In this document: piece after piece, positions 41,446 to 50,132 of the stretch
Position numbering within the stretch: position 1 is the stretch's first letter
Layout: every line of letters starts with the position of its first letter
From: Tropicimonas_B omnivorans
GTDB lineage: Bacteria; Pseudomonadota; Alphaproteobacteria; Rhodobacterales; Rhodobacteraceae
Length of the DNA: 64,000 nucleotides
Direction: 5' to 3'
Assembly (NCBI RefSeq): GCF_031846565.1
Contig: NZ_JAVRHL010000001.1
Coordinates: forward strand, 1,038,815-1,102,814
Translations under genes and position numbers: made by a program
Notes under the pieces: model-generated
Told to the model about the DNA's origin: nothing
The model's database searches: none
The model's input: only the letters and a program-made list of their open reading frames with translations

Positions 41446-42510
41446 TCAAAGCTCCACGTCGGTCCAGACCAGCCGTCCGCGGGAGGCGGCCTCGACCAGC
41501 TCCAGCCCCTCCGTCTCCGGCCACAGCACGCCGGATCCGCGTATGCCGAGATCGGCGGAGGGCAGGACGTAATCGAGTCGCATGTCGCCCGGAGCCGGAT
41601 CGGTGAAGTCGGCGGTCACGGGGGTGCCGCTCTCGCCCAGTGGTTCGGGGTCTCTCAAGCGCGGGTCCGACAAAAGGGCGCCGATCGCCTCCCTCCGGCC
41701 GTCTCCACGTGAGGGGGCGAGATTGGCGCGACCGAGGATCGCGAAGGGCGGCTCCGGCGGCGGCACATCGAGAGCACCGTCGAGCAATGACCGCCAGAGG
41801 CCGGTCTCGGCCGCGCTCCGCAGCCCGTTTGCATCCTCGGGGCCGTCGAAGACAGGGGGCGTCGCGGCGTAGGCGAGGATCGTCAGATGCCGCTCTGGCG
41901 GGCCGGGCAGGCGGATCGGGACGATCCAGTGGCCGGTAGAGGAGAGGCGCCAGATGGCCTGCGCCTCTTCCGAAGGAAACGGCTCCCCATTGGGATGGAC
42001 CGGCAGAACCGCGCCGGGCACGTCCCGCCAGAGAAGTTCGGAGAGGTCCGTCTCCTCCCCTAGCGGCCAGCGGGAGAGAAGGGCAAGGCCGCCGGCGCCG
42101 GGGAACCGGCCGTACCCTTGCGCGTCGCGCGCGTCCCCGGTTCGCCCGTCGCCGTCCATGTCCAGCCCGGTTCGGAGGCCGGAATTGGGGCGGAGGGCAA
42201 GCCGGTGGGGGTAACGCGGGCCGGCCTCGCCGATCACCTCCGCCAATGCAGAGAGCGCGTGGCCGGCGCCGTCATGATCGACACCCGTCAGAAGGAGGAT
42301 ATCCGGCCGGGCGGCCGCGACGAGCGCGGCGACCGCCTCGACCTGCGGATCGCCCTTGAGGATATCGCCGAGAAGGAGACCGGGGCCGCGGCGCGTCAGC
42401 TCCGCATGATAGGTCGCGAGACGGACCACGCCGCCCGCCTTCTGCGGCACGAAGGGCGCGTCTGCGCGGAGGGGGCCGGCGACGAGAGCCACCAGCAGCA
42501 GGGCGATCAG
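41446..42510 (-). CDS. Endonuclease/exonuclease/phosphatase-fold protein, secreted
   Basis: About 354 residues in an EEP (DNase I-like) fold: VVRLATYHAEL, DILLLTGVDHD, FAILGRANLAPSRGDGRRE and MRLDYVLPSADL correspond to the metal- and phosphate-binding strands, though some catalytic residues (for example Asn of TYNxE, here TYHAE) are changed. It begins with a signal-like LIALLLVALVAGPLRADA. No ATG or GTG lies close before this; a CTG at 42510 overlaps the stop of the upstream gene (CTGA), so the start is uncertain. An upstream ATG at 42636 would add about 42 unlikely residues. Confidence 0.75.
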   Translation of the reverse strand: MIALLLVALVAGPLRADAPFVPQKAGGVVRLATYHAELTRRGPGLLLGDILKGDPQVEAVAALVAAARPDILLLTGVDHDGAGHALSALAEVIGEAGPRYPHRLALRPNSGLRTGLDMDGDGRTGDARDAQGYGRFPGAGGLALLSRWPLGEETDLSELLWRDVPGAVLPVHPNGEPFPSEEAQAIWRLSSTGHWIVPIRLPGPPERHLTILAYAATPPVFDGPEDANGLRSAAETGLWRSLLDGALDVPPPEPPFAILGRANLAPSRGDGRREAIGALLSDPRLRDPEPLGESGTPVTADFTDPAPGDMRLDYVLPSADLGIRGSGVLWPETEGLELVEAASRGRLVWTDVEL

Positions 42511-43382
42511 CTCAGCGCAAGCCCGGCCGAAACGGGCGCGTCCCGCTCTGTCCGGCGGCGTTTTTCCGCGATCATGCTGGCGACCCGGCCCATGGCGATG
42601 CCGCGCATGAAGAGCGAGAGGGGCAGGAAGGACCATGTCGAGACCAGCCAGACGACGGAATGCGGCTCCGACAGCGCCCGGAGCCCGAACAGCGCGGTGA
42701 TTCCGCCGGCGGCGGACGGGATCAGGAATGGCAGGAGAAACCCTAAGGCGACGTTAATGCGCGCGTCGCGATTGAGCCGCGCCACGATGTCGTTGCCGGT
42801 GGTCGGGTCGAACGTCGGCAGGTTGATCCAGACGTTGAACGCCCCTGCGCGGGACGGCCAGCGCTGAAGCCGCAGGATCAGCACGAAGAAGACGATGGCG
42901 ACGATGGAGATCGCGTAGGCCAGCCCCGCGGCAGCCCGGATGGAGAGGGCGAGCGACATCCCGGCTTCCTCTGGGACGCCCGCCACGACGAGGCGAACGG
43001 GGCTGAACGGAAAGTCGAGCGCGGTCCCGGCGGCAAGGCCGACGGCGCGGATCAGCAGGGACAGGGTACTTCCGTCGCCTTCTCCGGCGAACATCACCGC
43101 CAGCACGAAGAGGGTGACGAACAGCGACAGGAACCGGATGCGGTTGAACGGCGGGGCATCCCGGAACTCGATGAGGCAGGGGCTGTGGGAGAAGTACTCG
43201 CAGAAGGTGATCGCCGCGGCCCCGAGCGCGATCAGCGCAACGATCTCGTTCGCGCCGGACGCGGACGGCAGGATGAGGGACGGCGTGGCTACCAGAAGGG
43301 CCGCAAAGATGGCGCGCGCGGCGGCACCGGTCAGACTGCCGATCATCTGCGCAATTCCTTGCCTCGGGCGGAGGCGATACAT
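42507..43382 (-). CDS. Multi-pass membrane protein, unknown
   Basis: 291 residues from ATG 43382 (MYRLRPRQGIAQMIGSL). Five to six hydrophobic segments are seen, including AIFAALLVATPSLILPSA, FLSLFVTLFVLAVMFAGEG, AAAGLAYAISIVAIVFFVLIL and VALGFLLPFLIPSAAGG. A hydrophilic segment FNVWINLPTFDPTTG lies between. No domain is recognised. It precedes the EEP gene with a four-base overlap. Three tandem 11-bp repeats lie 54 bases upstream of its start. Confidence 0.75.
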   Translation of the reverse strand: MYRLRPRQGIAQMIGSLTGAAARAIFAALLVATPSLILPSASGANEIVALIALGAAAITFCEYFSHSPCLIEFRDAPPFNRIRFLSLFVTLFVLAVMFAGEGDGSTLSLLIRAVGLAAGTALDFPFSPVRLVVAGVPEEAGMSLALSIRAAAGLAYAISIVAIVFFVLILRLQRWPSRAGAFNVWINLPTFDPTTGNDIVARLNRDARINVALGFLLPFLIPSAAGGITALFGLRALSEPHSVVWLVSTWSFLPLSLFMRGIAMGRVASMIAEKRRRTERDAPVSAGLALS

Positions 43383-43435
43383 GGCCGCTTCCGCATTCTG
43401 GGCGAACCAGGCTCTGATCAGAGTGGTTGCCTCAT

Positions 43436-43468
43436 TTCTGCCCAATTTCTGCCCCCGTTCTGCCCGAT
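43436..43468. repeat. Three phased 11-bp direct repeats TTCTGCCCNNN
   Basis: TTCTGCCCAAT, TTCTGCCCCCG and TTCTGCCCGAT occur in immediate succession in the 354-bp divergent region between the membrane-protein gene and hisD. The 11-bp period keeps the motif on one face of the helix. Read on the minus strand they give GGGCAGAA copies upstream of the membrane gene. A TTAACCAC sequence follows at 43488. The rest of the gap holds no gene. Confidence 0.6.
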
Positions 43469-43736
43469 CATCAATCTTCGTAGTCTGTTAACCACGTCAC
43501 TCCGGCGAATTTGCGGAAGCTGTGGTGCAAGCCTGCATCAATTTCCGGGCGAGAAGGAGGCAGCTCCCCATTTGGCGGCCGGTGCCGGGACCTTTCGCAA
43601 AATGGCCGTCTCCTCGCTTGATGCCTCATCGCCGGCAGGCTATCGGGCGCATGCCCCGCCGCGCTCGCGACGCGGGATCAGACGTATGGGCGCCGGTCTT
43701 CGGCGCCTTTCGATGTCCAAGGGAGGCCGCTTTTCC

Positions 43737-45044
43737 GTGCCCCAGTTTCTCGACACCCGGTCCGACGATTTCGAGGCCGCCTTCGCCGATCTTCTGTCCG
43801 CAAAGCGTGAAGACTCGGTCGATGTGGACGAGGCGGTCGCCGCAATCATCTCCGACGTGCGTGCCCGCGGCGACGCGGCGCTGATCGAGCTGACCGAGCG
43901 CTTCGACCGGCTGCGCCTCACCCCCGAAACCCTGCGGATCCCCGAGGCGGAGGTCGAGGCAGCGATCGCGGCGGTGCCGAAGGACGAGGAGCGCGCGCTC
44001 CGGCAGGCGGCGGAGCGGATCCGGGCCTACCACGCGCGACAGATGCCAGAGGATGCGCAGTGGACCGATCCCGAGGGCGCGACGCTCGGCTGGCGCTGGA
44101 CGCCCGTTGCAGCGGCGGGGCTCTACGTGCCGGGCGGTCTCGCCTCCTATCCCTCGTCCGTCCTGATGAACGCGATCCCGGCCCGGGTCGCAGGCGTCGA
44201 GCGGCTGGTGATCGCGGTGCCCACGCCGGACGGCGTCGTGAACCCCCTCGTGATGCTGGCGGCGAGGATCGCCGGGGTGGACGAGATCTACCGCATCGGC
44301 GGCGCGCAGGCGATCGCGGCCCTCGCATACGGGACCCCCACGATCCCGCCGGTGGACAAGATCACCGGTCCCGGAAACGCCTTCGTTGCCGCGGCCAAGC
44401 GGCGGGTGTTCGGGCGCGTCGGAATCGACATGATCGCCGGGCCGTCCGAGATCCTCGTCATAGCCGACGAGACCGGCGACCCCGACTGGATCGCGCTCGA
44501 CCTGCTGAGTCAGGCGGAGCACGACGAAAGTGCCCAGTCCATCCTGATCACGACCGACCCGGGCCTCGGCTCGCGCGTCGCCGCGGCGGTGGACCGGCAT
44601 CTGCAGACCCTGGAGCGGCGCAAGATCGCGGGCAGGAGCTGGGACGAGTTCGGCGCCGTCATCACGGTAGGGTCGCTACAGGAAGCGGCCGCTCTTTCGG
44701 ACAGGATCGCGCCGGAGCACCTCGAACTCTGCGTCGCCGACCCCGGCGCGCTGTCGAAGGAGATCCGTCACGCCGGCGCGATCTTCCTCGGCGCGTGGAC
44801 GCCGGAGGCGATCGGCGACTATGTCGGCGGACCGAACCATGTCCTGCCCACGGCGCGCTCGGCGCGGTTCTCCTCGGGCCTCTCGGTGCTCGATTTCCTC
44901 AAGCGCACGACATTGGCGCAGATGACGCCGGGCGCGCTGGCGAGGATCGGGCCGGCGGCGGAGCGGCTCGCACGCGCCGAAAGCCTCGAAGCACACGGCC
45001 TCAGCGTCACGGCCCGGCTGCGGAGGCTGAACGAGGAGGGCTGA
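43737..45044 (+). CDS. hisD: Histidinol dehydrogenase
   Basis: 435 residues from GTG 43737, with GGGAGG 10 bases before it; an ATG at 43713 (MSKGGRF) in the same frame is the alternative. YVPGGLASYPSSVLMNAIPA, ITGPGNAFVAAAKRRVFGRVGIDMIAGPSEILV, LLSQAEHDESAQSILIT and APEHLELCV are the zinc- and NAD-site motifs. It performs the last two steps of histidine synthesis. It leads a run with UPF0262 and the phosphatase, the standard order in Rhodobacterales. Confidence 0.97.
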   Translation: MPQFLDTRSDDFEAAFADLLSAKREDSVDVDEAVAAIISDVRARGDAALIELTERFDRLRLTPETLRIPEAEVEAAIAAVPKDEERALRQAAERIRAYHARQMPEDAQWTDPEGATLGWRWTPVAAAGLYVPGGLASYPSSVLMNAIPARVAGVERLVIAVPTPDGVVNPLVMLAARIAGVDEIYRIGGAQAIAALAYGTPTIPPVDKITGPGNAFVAAAKRRVFGRVGIDMIAGPSEILVIADETGDPDWIALDLLSQAEHDESAQSILITTDPGLGSRVAAAVDRHLQTLERRKIAGRSWDEFGAVITVGSLQEAAALSDRIAPEHLELCVADPGALSKEIRHAGAIFLGAWTPEAIGDYVGGPNHVLPTARSARFSSGLSVLDFLKRTTLAQMTPGALARIGPAAERLARAESLEAHGLSVTARLRRLNEEG

Positions 45045-45123
45045 TGCCGCCTTCCTCGCGCGGGCTCTGGTAACGCGGGGGAGGGGCGTTATTCTCGGTG
45101 CCCTGACCCCGATGGAGCGCGCG

Positions 45124-45615
45124 ATGCCGTCCTATCTCAGCGACGTCGAGATCGACGATGCGAACCTGCCTCCGCCCACGCCCGAAATCGAGCAGGAGCG
45201 GCGCGTCGCGATCTTCGATCTGCTGGAGGAGAACACCTTCGCCCTGCCGGAGCGGGAGGACGGGCGCGCGCTGCCCGAGGGGCCCTACAAGCTCGATCTG
45301 GCGATCCGCGAACGGCGCCTCGTCTTCTCGCTGAGCACTCCTGACGCGGAAGCCGCGGGCGAGTTCCACCTCTCCCTCGGTCCGTTCAGGCAGGTGGTGA
45401 AGGACTACTTCCAGATCTGCGAGAGCTATTTCGAGGCCGTGAAGCGGATGCCGCCGAGCCAGATCGAAGCGATCGACATGGCCCGCCGCGGCATCCATGA
45501 CGAGGGCGCCCGCATCCTCCAGGACCGCCTCGCCGGGAAGGCGGAGGTGGACAAGGCCACCGCGCGCCGCCTCTTCACGCTGATTTGCGTCCTGCACCAC
45601 GGAAGCGCGATGTGA
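45124..45615 (+). CDS. UPF0262 family protein
   Basis: 163 residues from ATG 45124; ATG 45112 four codons upstream is equally in frame. Motifs: LSDVEIDDANLPPPTPEIEQERRVAIFDLLEENTF and GPYKLDLAIRERRLVFSLS, which define UPF0262. It ends HHGSAM. Function is unknown; the gene is nearly always next to hisD in this lineage. Its stop overlaps the GTG of the next gene. Confidence 0.92.
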   Translation: MPSYLSDVEIDDANLPPPTPEIEQERRVAIFDLLEENTFALPEREDGRALPEGPYKLDLAIRERRLVFSLSTPDAEAAGEFHLSLGPFRQVVKDYFQICESYFEAVKRMPPSQIEAIDMARRGIHDEGARILQDRLAGKAEVDKATARRLFTLICVLHHGSAM

Positions 45616-46097
45616 CCGGGGCGCTTCCGTCCTCCGTGCTCTTTTGCTGCGATCACAACGCGGTACGCTCTCCGATGGCGGAGGGAATGGCCAAGCAGGT
45701 GCTCGGCAACCGCACCTACATCCAGTCCGCCGGCGTGCGCTGCGATCTCGAGATCGACCCCTTTGCCATCGCCGTCTCGGCCGAAATCGGCGTCGAGCTG
45801 TCCCGTCACCGGGCGCGCAGCTTCGAGATGATGCAGGACTGGGGGGACGATCTGTCGAGCTTCGAGCTGATCGTGACGCTGTCCCCGGCCAGCCAGCGGC
45901 ATGCGCTGGAACTGACGCGGGTCTTCCATCTCGATGTCGAATACTGGCCCGTTCTCGAGCCCACCGGCCTCGGCGAGACACGGGAGCAGAAGCTCGCCGC
46001 CTACCGGCAGACACGGGATCAGATCGCGGGCCGGATCGCGGCGCGGTTCGGAACGCCGGACGGGATTGACGCGTTGCAGCCCCATCAAAGCCCTTGA
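45612..46097 (+). CDS. Low-molecular-weight phosphatase/arsenate-reductase family
   Basis: 161 residues from GTG 45612 (GTGA overlap with UPF0262). The P-loop is VLFCCDHNAVRSPMAEGMAKQVLG with C-x5-R, and the C-terminal LEPTGLGETREQKLAAYRQTRDQI is typical of the short arsenate reductase/LMW-PTP members found at this site. It is cytoplasmic. A true arsenate role would need further Cys; few are present, so phosphatase activity is more likely. Confidence 0.9.
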   Translation: MTGALPSSVLFCCDHNAVRSPMAEGMAKQVLGNRTYIQSAGVRCDLEIDPFAIAVSAEIGVELSRHRARSFEMMQDWGDDLSSFELIVTLSPASQRHALELTRVFHLDVEYWPVLEPTGLGETREQKLAAYRQTRDQIAGRIAARFGTPDGIDALQPHQSP

Positions 46098-46164
46098 ACA
46101 ATGCGCTGAACGCGCGCATTTACGCGACGCGCTCCAATTTGGGGGCGGCAATCACGGAGTGACC

Positions 46165-46383
46165 ATGGCCAAGGAAGAAATGCTCGAATTTCCCGGCGTC
46201 GTGAAGGAACTCCTGCCGAATGCGACATTCAGGGTCGAGCTGGACAACGGCCATGAGATCATTGCGCATACGGCGGGAAAGATGCGGAAGAACCGCATCC
46301 GCGTCCTCGCTGGCGACCGCGTACAGGTCGAGATGACCCCCTACGATCTGACCAAGGGGCGGATCAACTATCGCTTCAAGTGA
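46165..46383 (+). CDS. infA: Translation initiation factor IF-1
   Basis: 72 residues, complete: MAKEEMLEFPGVVKELLPNA, FRVELDNGHEI, GKMRKNRIRVLAGDRV and MTPYDLTKGRINYRFK make the OB-fold of IF-1. It binds the ribosomal A site during initiation. It precedes maf by 4 bases. Confidence 0.98.
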   Translation: MAKEEMLEFPGVVKELLPNATFRVELDNGHEIIAHTAGKMRKNRIRVLAGDRVQVEMTPYDLTKGRINYRFK

Positions 46384-46387
46384 GACC

Positions 46388-46984
46388 GTGCCGACCGAGC
46401 CGGGCCCTGTGCGCCTGATTCTCGGCTCGGGCTCTCCGCGGCGGCTCGAGCTGCTCGCGGTCCTGGGCATCCGCCCCGATGACGTGCGCCCGCCCGATAT
46501 CGACGAGACGCCCGTTCGTGGCGAGCTGCCGCGCCCCTATTGCGAACGCATGGCGCGGGAGAAGGCGCTGGCCGTCTCGGCCGCGCCCGACGACCTCGTG
46601 CTCTCTGCCGACACCACCGTGGCCCTTGGCCGCCGGATCATGGGCAAGCCCCGCGACGCCGGCGAGGCGGCCGAGTTCCTGCACGCGCTCTCGGGGCGAC
46701 GGCACCGTGTCGTCACCGCCCTGGCCGTGCGCAGGGGCGAGGTGCTGCGCGCGCGCAGCGTGGTCTCCTCGGTCAAGCTCAAGCGGCTCAGCGACGTCGA
46801 GGTGAACGGCTACCTCGCGACCGGGGACTGGCAGGGCAAGGCCGGCGGCTATTCGATCCAGGGGCCCGCCGGCGCCTTCATCCCCTGGATGGAGGGCAGT
46901 CACTCCGCCATCGTCGGCCTGCCTCTGGCGGAGACGGCGGCGCTCCTTTCCTCCTTCGGTTACCCACTCTGGAGCACGTCATGA
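46388..46984 (+). CDS. maf: Maf-family nucleoside triphosphate pyrophosphatase
   Basis: 198 residues from GTG 46388. LILGSGSPRRLELLAVLGI is the Maf N-terminal loop, VLSADTTVALGRRIMGKP holds the catalytic Asp, and GKAGGYSIQGPAGAFIPWMEGSHSAIVGLPL is the Maf C-terminal signature. It hydrolyses non-canonical or pyrimidine nucleotides as a house-cleaning enzyme. It is co-transcribed with infA and RNase G. Confidence 0.95.
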   Translation: MPTEPGPVRLILGSGSPRRLELLAVLGIRPDDVRPPDIDETPVRGELPRPYCERMAREKALAVSAAPDDLVLSADTTVALGRRIMGKPRDAGEAAEFLHALSGRRHRVVTALAVRRGEVLRARSVVSSVKLKRLSDVEVNGYLATGDWQGKAGGYSIQGPAGAFIPWMEGSHSAIVGLPLAETAALLSSFGYPLWSTS

Positions 46985-48021
46985 AGGGCACCAGCGTCAT
47001 CCTCGGCACGCTTGCCGGCCGCGCCGCAGCCGCCCGCATGGTCGACGGCGTTCTCGATGATCTCCTCGTCGACGGGATGGATCCGGTCGCGAGACCCGGC
47101 GCGATCCTTCGCGGGATCGCGGACCGGCCGATGAAAGGGCAGGGAGGTATCTTCCTCGCCCTGCCGGGTGGCCGCCGCGGGTTCCTCAAGCAGTCGAAGG
47201 GCATCGCGCCCGGACAACCGCTCCAGGTTCAGGTCACCGGCCATTCGGAGCCCGGCAAGGCGATCCCGGTCACGCTGCGCCTTCTGTTCAAATCCCGCTT
47301 CGCCATCGTCACGCCCGGCGCCCCCGGCACCAACATCTCCCGCGCGATCCGGGACGAGGAGGCGCGTGTCGCCCTCGCCGAGATCGCCGCCGAGATCGAA
47401 CTGCCGGACGGCGCGGGTCTGATCCTGCGGTCCGCCGCCGAAGGGGCCGACGAGGTCGAGGTGGCCGAGGACATCCATGCCATGTGCGCCCTCGCGACGG
47501 ATGTCCTGGCCGACGACGGATCGGAGCCCGAGTTGCTGGTGGACGGCCCGGACGCCCATGCCGCCGCCTGGCGCGACTGGCCCGTGCCGGACGAGGTGGA
47601 CGATGGTCCCTCCGCCTTCGCCGATCGGGGCGTTCTCGATGCCATCGCGGCTCTTGAGAAGGCCTGCCCGCTTCCGGGCGGCGGCACGCTCATGGTTGAG
47701 GAAACCCGTGCCCTCGTCGCCTGCGATGTCGATACCGGCGGGGACACCAGTCCCGCCGCCGGCCTCAAGGCCAACATCGCCGCGGTCCGCGCCCTGCCGC
47801 GGATCCTGCGATGTCTCGGTCTCGGTGGCCAGGTGGTCGTCGACCTCGCGCCCGCGCCGAAGCGGGACCGCAAGTCGATCGAGCAGTCGCTCCGCGCCGC
47901 CTTGCGGGCGGATCCAGTGGAGACCACCTTCGTTGGCTGGACGACGCTCGGCCATCTCGAACTTACCCGCAAGCGCGAACGCCTTCCGCTGCCGGCGGAG
48001 GTGATGACGGAGGCCGCATGA
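46981..48021 (+). CDS. Ribonuclease E/G family protein
   Basis: 346 residues, overlapping maf by four bases (ATGA) and yacG likewise. It has a shortened RNase E/G build: GQGGIFLALPGGRRGFLKQSKG corresponds to the S1-like start and GGTLMVEETRALVACDVDTGG to the catalytic DNase-I-like strand with metal Asp (VDTGG). GLKANIAAVRALPRILRCLGLGGQVVVDLAP follows. It lacks the long arms of RNase E. It is the usual short form in Rhodobacterales next to maf and yacG, and is cytoplasmic. Confidence 0.9.
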   Translation: MKGTSVILGTLAGRAAAARMVDGVLDDLLVDGMDPVARPGAILRGIADRPMKGQGGIFLALPGGRRGFLKQSKGIAPGQPLQVQVTGHSEPGKAIPVTLRLLFKSRFAIVTPGAPGTNISRAIRDEEARVALAEIAAEIELPDGAGLILRSAAEGADEVEVAEDIHAMCALATDVLADDGSEPELLVDGPDAHAAAWRDWPVPDEVDDGPSAFADRGVLDAIAALEKACPLPGGGTLMVEETRALVACDVDTGGDTSPAAGLKANIAAVRALPRILRCLGLGGQVVVDLAPAPKRDRKSIEQSLRAALRADPVETTFVGWTTLGHLELTRKRERLPLPAEVMTEAA

Positions 48022-48191
48022 CCTGCCCGATCTGCAGCAAGCCCACCCACCCCGACTACCGCCCTTTCTGCTCCCGCCGCTGCGCGGACGTGGACCTCGG
48101 CAAATGGCTGCACGAGGCCTACCGCGTTCCCGTCACGCCCACCGATGACGAGGACGGCGCGCCGGACCCGGGCGAGGGCGACGAAGCCTGA
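48018..48191 (+). CDS. yacG: DNA gyrase inhibitor YacG (zinc ribbon)
   Basis: 57 residues. TCPICSKP and FCSRRCADVDLGKWL carry the four Cys of the zinc ribbon, and VDLGKW is the family mark; the C-terminus is acidic. It starts inside the stop of the RNase gene. In E. coli YacG inhibits DNA gyrase. The gene ends 116 bases before tRNA-Phe. Confidence 0.95.
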   Translation: MTCPICSKPTHPDYRPFCSRRCADVDLGKWLHEAYRVPVTPTDDEDGAPDPGEGDEA

Positions 48192-48307
48192 CGCAAGGGG
48201 AGGTCAGAGGCGCTCAGCACAGTGCAATTTTTCCGCGCCACCCCACTGGACTTGCCCCAAAGCCGGCGGTATCAGACCCAAGCCCCGAGCGGTCTCCGCT
48301 CACCCGT

Positions 48308-48382
48308 GCCCGGGTAGCTCAGGGGTAGAGCAGTGGATTGAAAATCCTCGTGTCGGTGGTTCGATTCCGCCCCCGGGCACCA
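48308..48382 (+). tRNA. tRNA-Phe (GAA anticodon)
   Basis: 75 bases with encoded CCA. The acceptor stem GCCCGGG pairs with CCCGGGC, D arm GCTC/GAGC, anticodon loop TTGAAAA (GAA), T arm GGTGG/CCGCC around TTCGATT. The anticodon stem has one T-T mismatch. Its 3' end is a usual integration site for islands, and a possible integrase remnant follows. Confidence 0.97.
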
Positions 48383-48435
48383 TTTATCCCCGTCAACACT
48401 TTGGTTCGCCTCAGGTTTTCTTGAGCTGATCAGAG

Positions 48436-48564
48436 GTGCAGTACCAAACGGTTCCCTTCACATTTGTGAAACAGGGCATCTTCCACGTCGCAAGGAAGAT
48501 CTCGGCGGTTCAGAGCCCGTATCGCCGCTCCGATGGCCCGCTCAACCTTCTCGCACCGGCATGA
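48436..48564 (+). pseudogene. Possible N-terminal remnant of a tyrosine integrase
   Basis: A 42-codon frame reading VQYQTVPFTFVKQGIFHVARKIS, then SPYRRSDGPLN; a shift near RKIS gives RRFRARIAAPMARSTFS. The pattern (hydrophobic, then a Lys-x-Gly-IFH, then basic RK-x-S/P) resembles the start of site-specific integrases that lie beside tRNA genes, which typically begin YLxxRxGxYYFRRxVP. The rest is missing. The remainder of the 340-bp gap to the M20 gene, including a CGCCGG/CCGGCG hairpin at about 48615-48633, shows no gene. The call is tentative. Confidence 0.3.
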
Positions 48565-48722
48565 AGGTCTACGGCCGACGGTGAGGGGCGGGCGCGCAAG
48601 CGGGGCATTCAGGGGCGCCGGCTTCGAACCGGCGGCGCATCGAGTTTTCCCGCAGAAGGCCGAAGACATGGTTGGCGATGGTTGCCGCCGTTCAATCGGC
48701 TAATAGCCCATGCCGGTTTCGA

Positions 48723-50132
48723 TCATGGGACGTCGGTCTCGCCAAGATCCCAGAAGAGGCCTGCCATCAGGCCCAGCCCTTCGCGCACGATCGACACCGG
48801 CAGGTGTTCGTCCGCGCCGTGCTGGCGGCAGCCGGGATAGGAATGCGGCACCCAGATCGTCGGCAGCCCGAGAATATCGGTGAAGATCGCGTTTGGCAGC
48901 GAACCACCGAGGTTCGGCAGGATCACCGGCGCCCGGCCCGCGGTGCGTTCCAGGGACGCGGCGGCGAAGCGCACCCACGGCCCATCGAGGTCCGACCGGC
49001 TGGCCGGGAATGAGGCGTCGGGCGCGGGCACGATCTTCACCCGTTCGTGGCCCGCGGCGTCGAGCGTGCGGCGCACCGCCGGTTCCACGTCCGAGGTGTC
49101 CACGCCGACCGGGTGGCGCAGTTGCAGCCGCGCCCGCGCCCAGGGCGGGATCGCGTACAGCGGCTTGGCGAGGTTGCCGACCTCGATCTCCATCACCTCC
49201 AGCGTCGACCAGGCGTAGACCCGTTCGGCCTGCGTCAGGCCCGGGGCGCCCCACCAGGGATCGAGCGGCGGATCGCCCTCGGCAGGGGTGATGGTACAGT
49301 CCTTGAGCGCATCGCGCACGTTCTGCGGGATCTCGCCCGGCGTCAGCTCGGGCACGAGGCATTCGCCGGTGGGACCGATGAGCGCGGCGATGGCGTGGCT
49401 CAGCTCCACCCCCGGATTGGCGAGAAGGCCGCCCCAGTTGCCCGAATGGTGAAAGCCCTCGCGCGCGACCACTTCGAGATGCAGATTGATGCCGCCCCGC
49501 GAGCCGAGGAAGATCGTCGGATCCTCAAGCGACATGCGCGGCCCGTCCGAGGCGATGAGCACGTCGGCGGCGAGCCGCTCCTTGTGATCCGCGCAGATCG
49601 CGTCGAGCGCGGGGGAGCCGTATTCCTCCCCCATTTCGACGAGGTACTTCAGATTGAAGCCGAGCCTGCCGCGCACCGCCAGCACCGCTTCGAGCGCGGC
49701 GAGGTTGACCGAATGCTGACCCTTGTTGTCCGCGGTGCCGCGTCCGAACCAGCGGCCGTCCCGCTCAGTCATCTCCCAGGGGTCCAGCCCTTCGGACCAC
49801 TGCTCGGGAATGCCGGTGACGACGTCGCCGTGGCCGTACATCAGGACGGTCGGGCGCGCCGGATCCTCGATCCGCTCGGCCAGGAGGAACGGACCCGGAG
49901 CCTTGCGGTGGCGCAGGATCTCGCAGGAGAAGCCGAGCCGTTCGTAGAGCGGCATCATCTCTTCGCGCAGATAGCGCTCCAGCTCCGGCCAGTGTTCTTC
50001 CTCGCGCGAGATGGTCGGCATGGCGACGCGGCGGGCAAGGTCCTCGCGGAAGCGGCCGCTCTCCAGCGTCTCCCGGGCGGCGGCGATGGCGGTGTCGCGG
50101 GGCGCGGCGGGCTCATGCGTGGTGTCAGGCAA
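48723..50132 (-). CDS. M20-family metallopeptidase
   Basis: 469 residues. The zinc site reads MYGHGDVV (His, Asp) and GRGTADNKGQH (bridging Asp, GTADNKG), then MGEEYGSP with the Glu-Glu pair, and VPHSYPGCRQHGADEHL with the last His. The long insert between is the dimerisation domain. No signal peptide, so it is cytoplasmic. It overlaps by 8 bases the ATPase gene of the ABC importer, so it is probably a peptidase or amidase that processes the imported substrate. The substrate is not known; peptides or N-acyl amino acids are possible. Confidence 0.92.
   Translation of the reverse strand: MPDTTHEPAAPRDTAIAAARETLESGRFREDLARRVAMPTISREEEHWPELERYLREEMMPLYERLGFSCEILRHRKAPGPFLLAERIEDPARPTVLMYGHGDVVTGIPEQWSEGLDPWEMTERDGRWFGRGTADNKGQHSVNLAALEAVLAVRGRLGFNLKYLVEMGEEYGSPALDAICADHKERLAADVLIASDGPRMSLEDPTIFLGSRGGINLHLEVVAREGFHHSGNWGGLLANPGVELSHAIAALIGPTGECLVPELTPGEIPQNVRDALKDCTITPAEGDPPLDPWWGAPGLTQAERVYAWSTLEVMEIEVGNLAKPLYAIPPWARARLQLRHPVGVDTSDVEPAVRRTLDAAGHERVKIVPAPDASFPASRSDLDGPWVRFAAASLERTAGRAPVILPNLGGSLPNAIFTDILGLPTIWVPHSYPGCRQHGADEHLPVSIVREGLGLMAGLFWDLGETDVP

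Noticed and set aside
48430..48669. 79-codon minus-strand frame after tRNA-Phe
   Set aside because: It ends ALNRRDLPCDVEDALFHKC, which looks partly protein-like, but the plus-strand reading fits an integrase start better and the frame has no good start signal.
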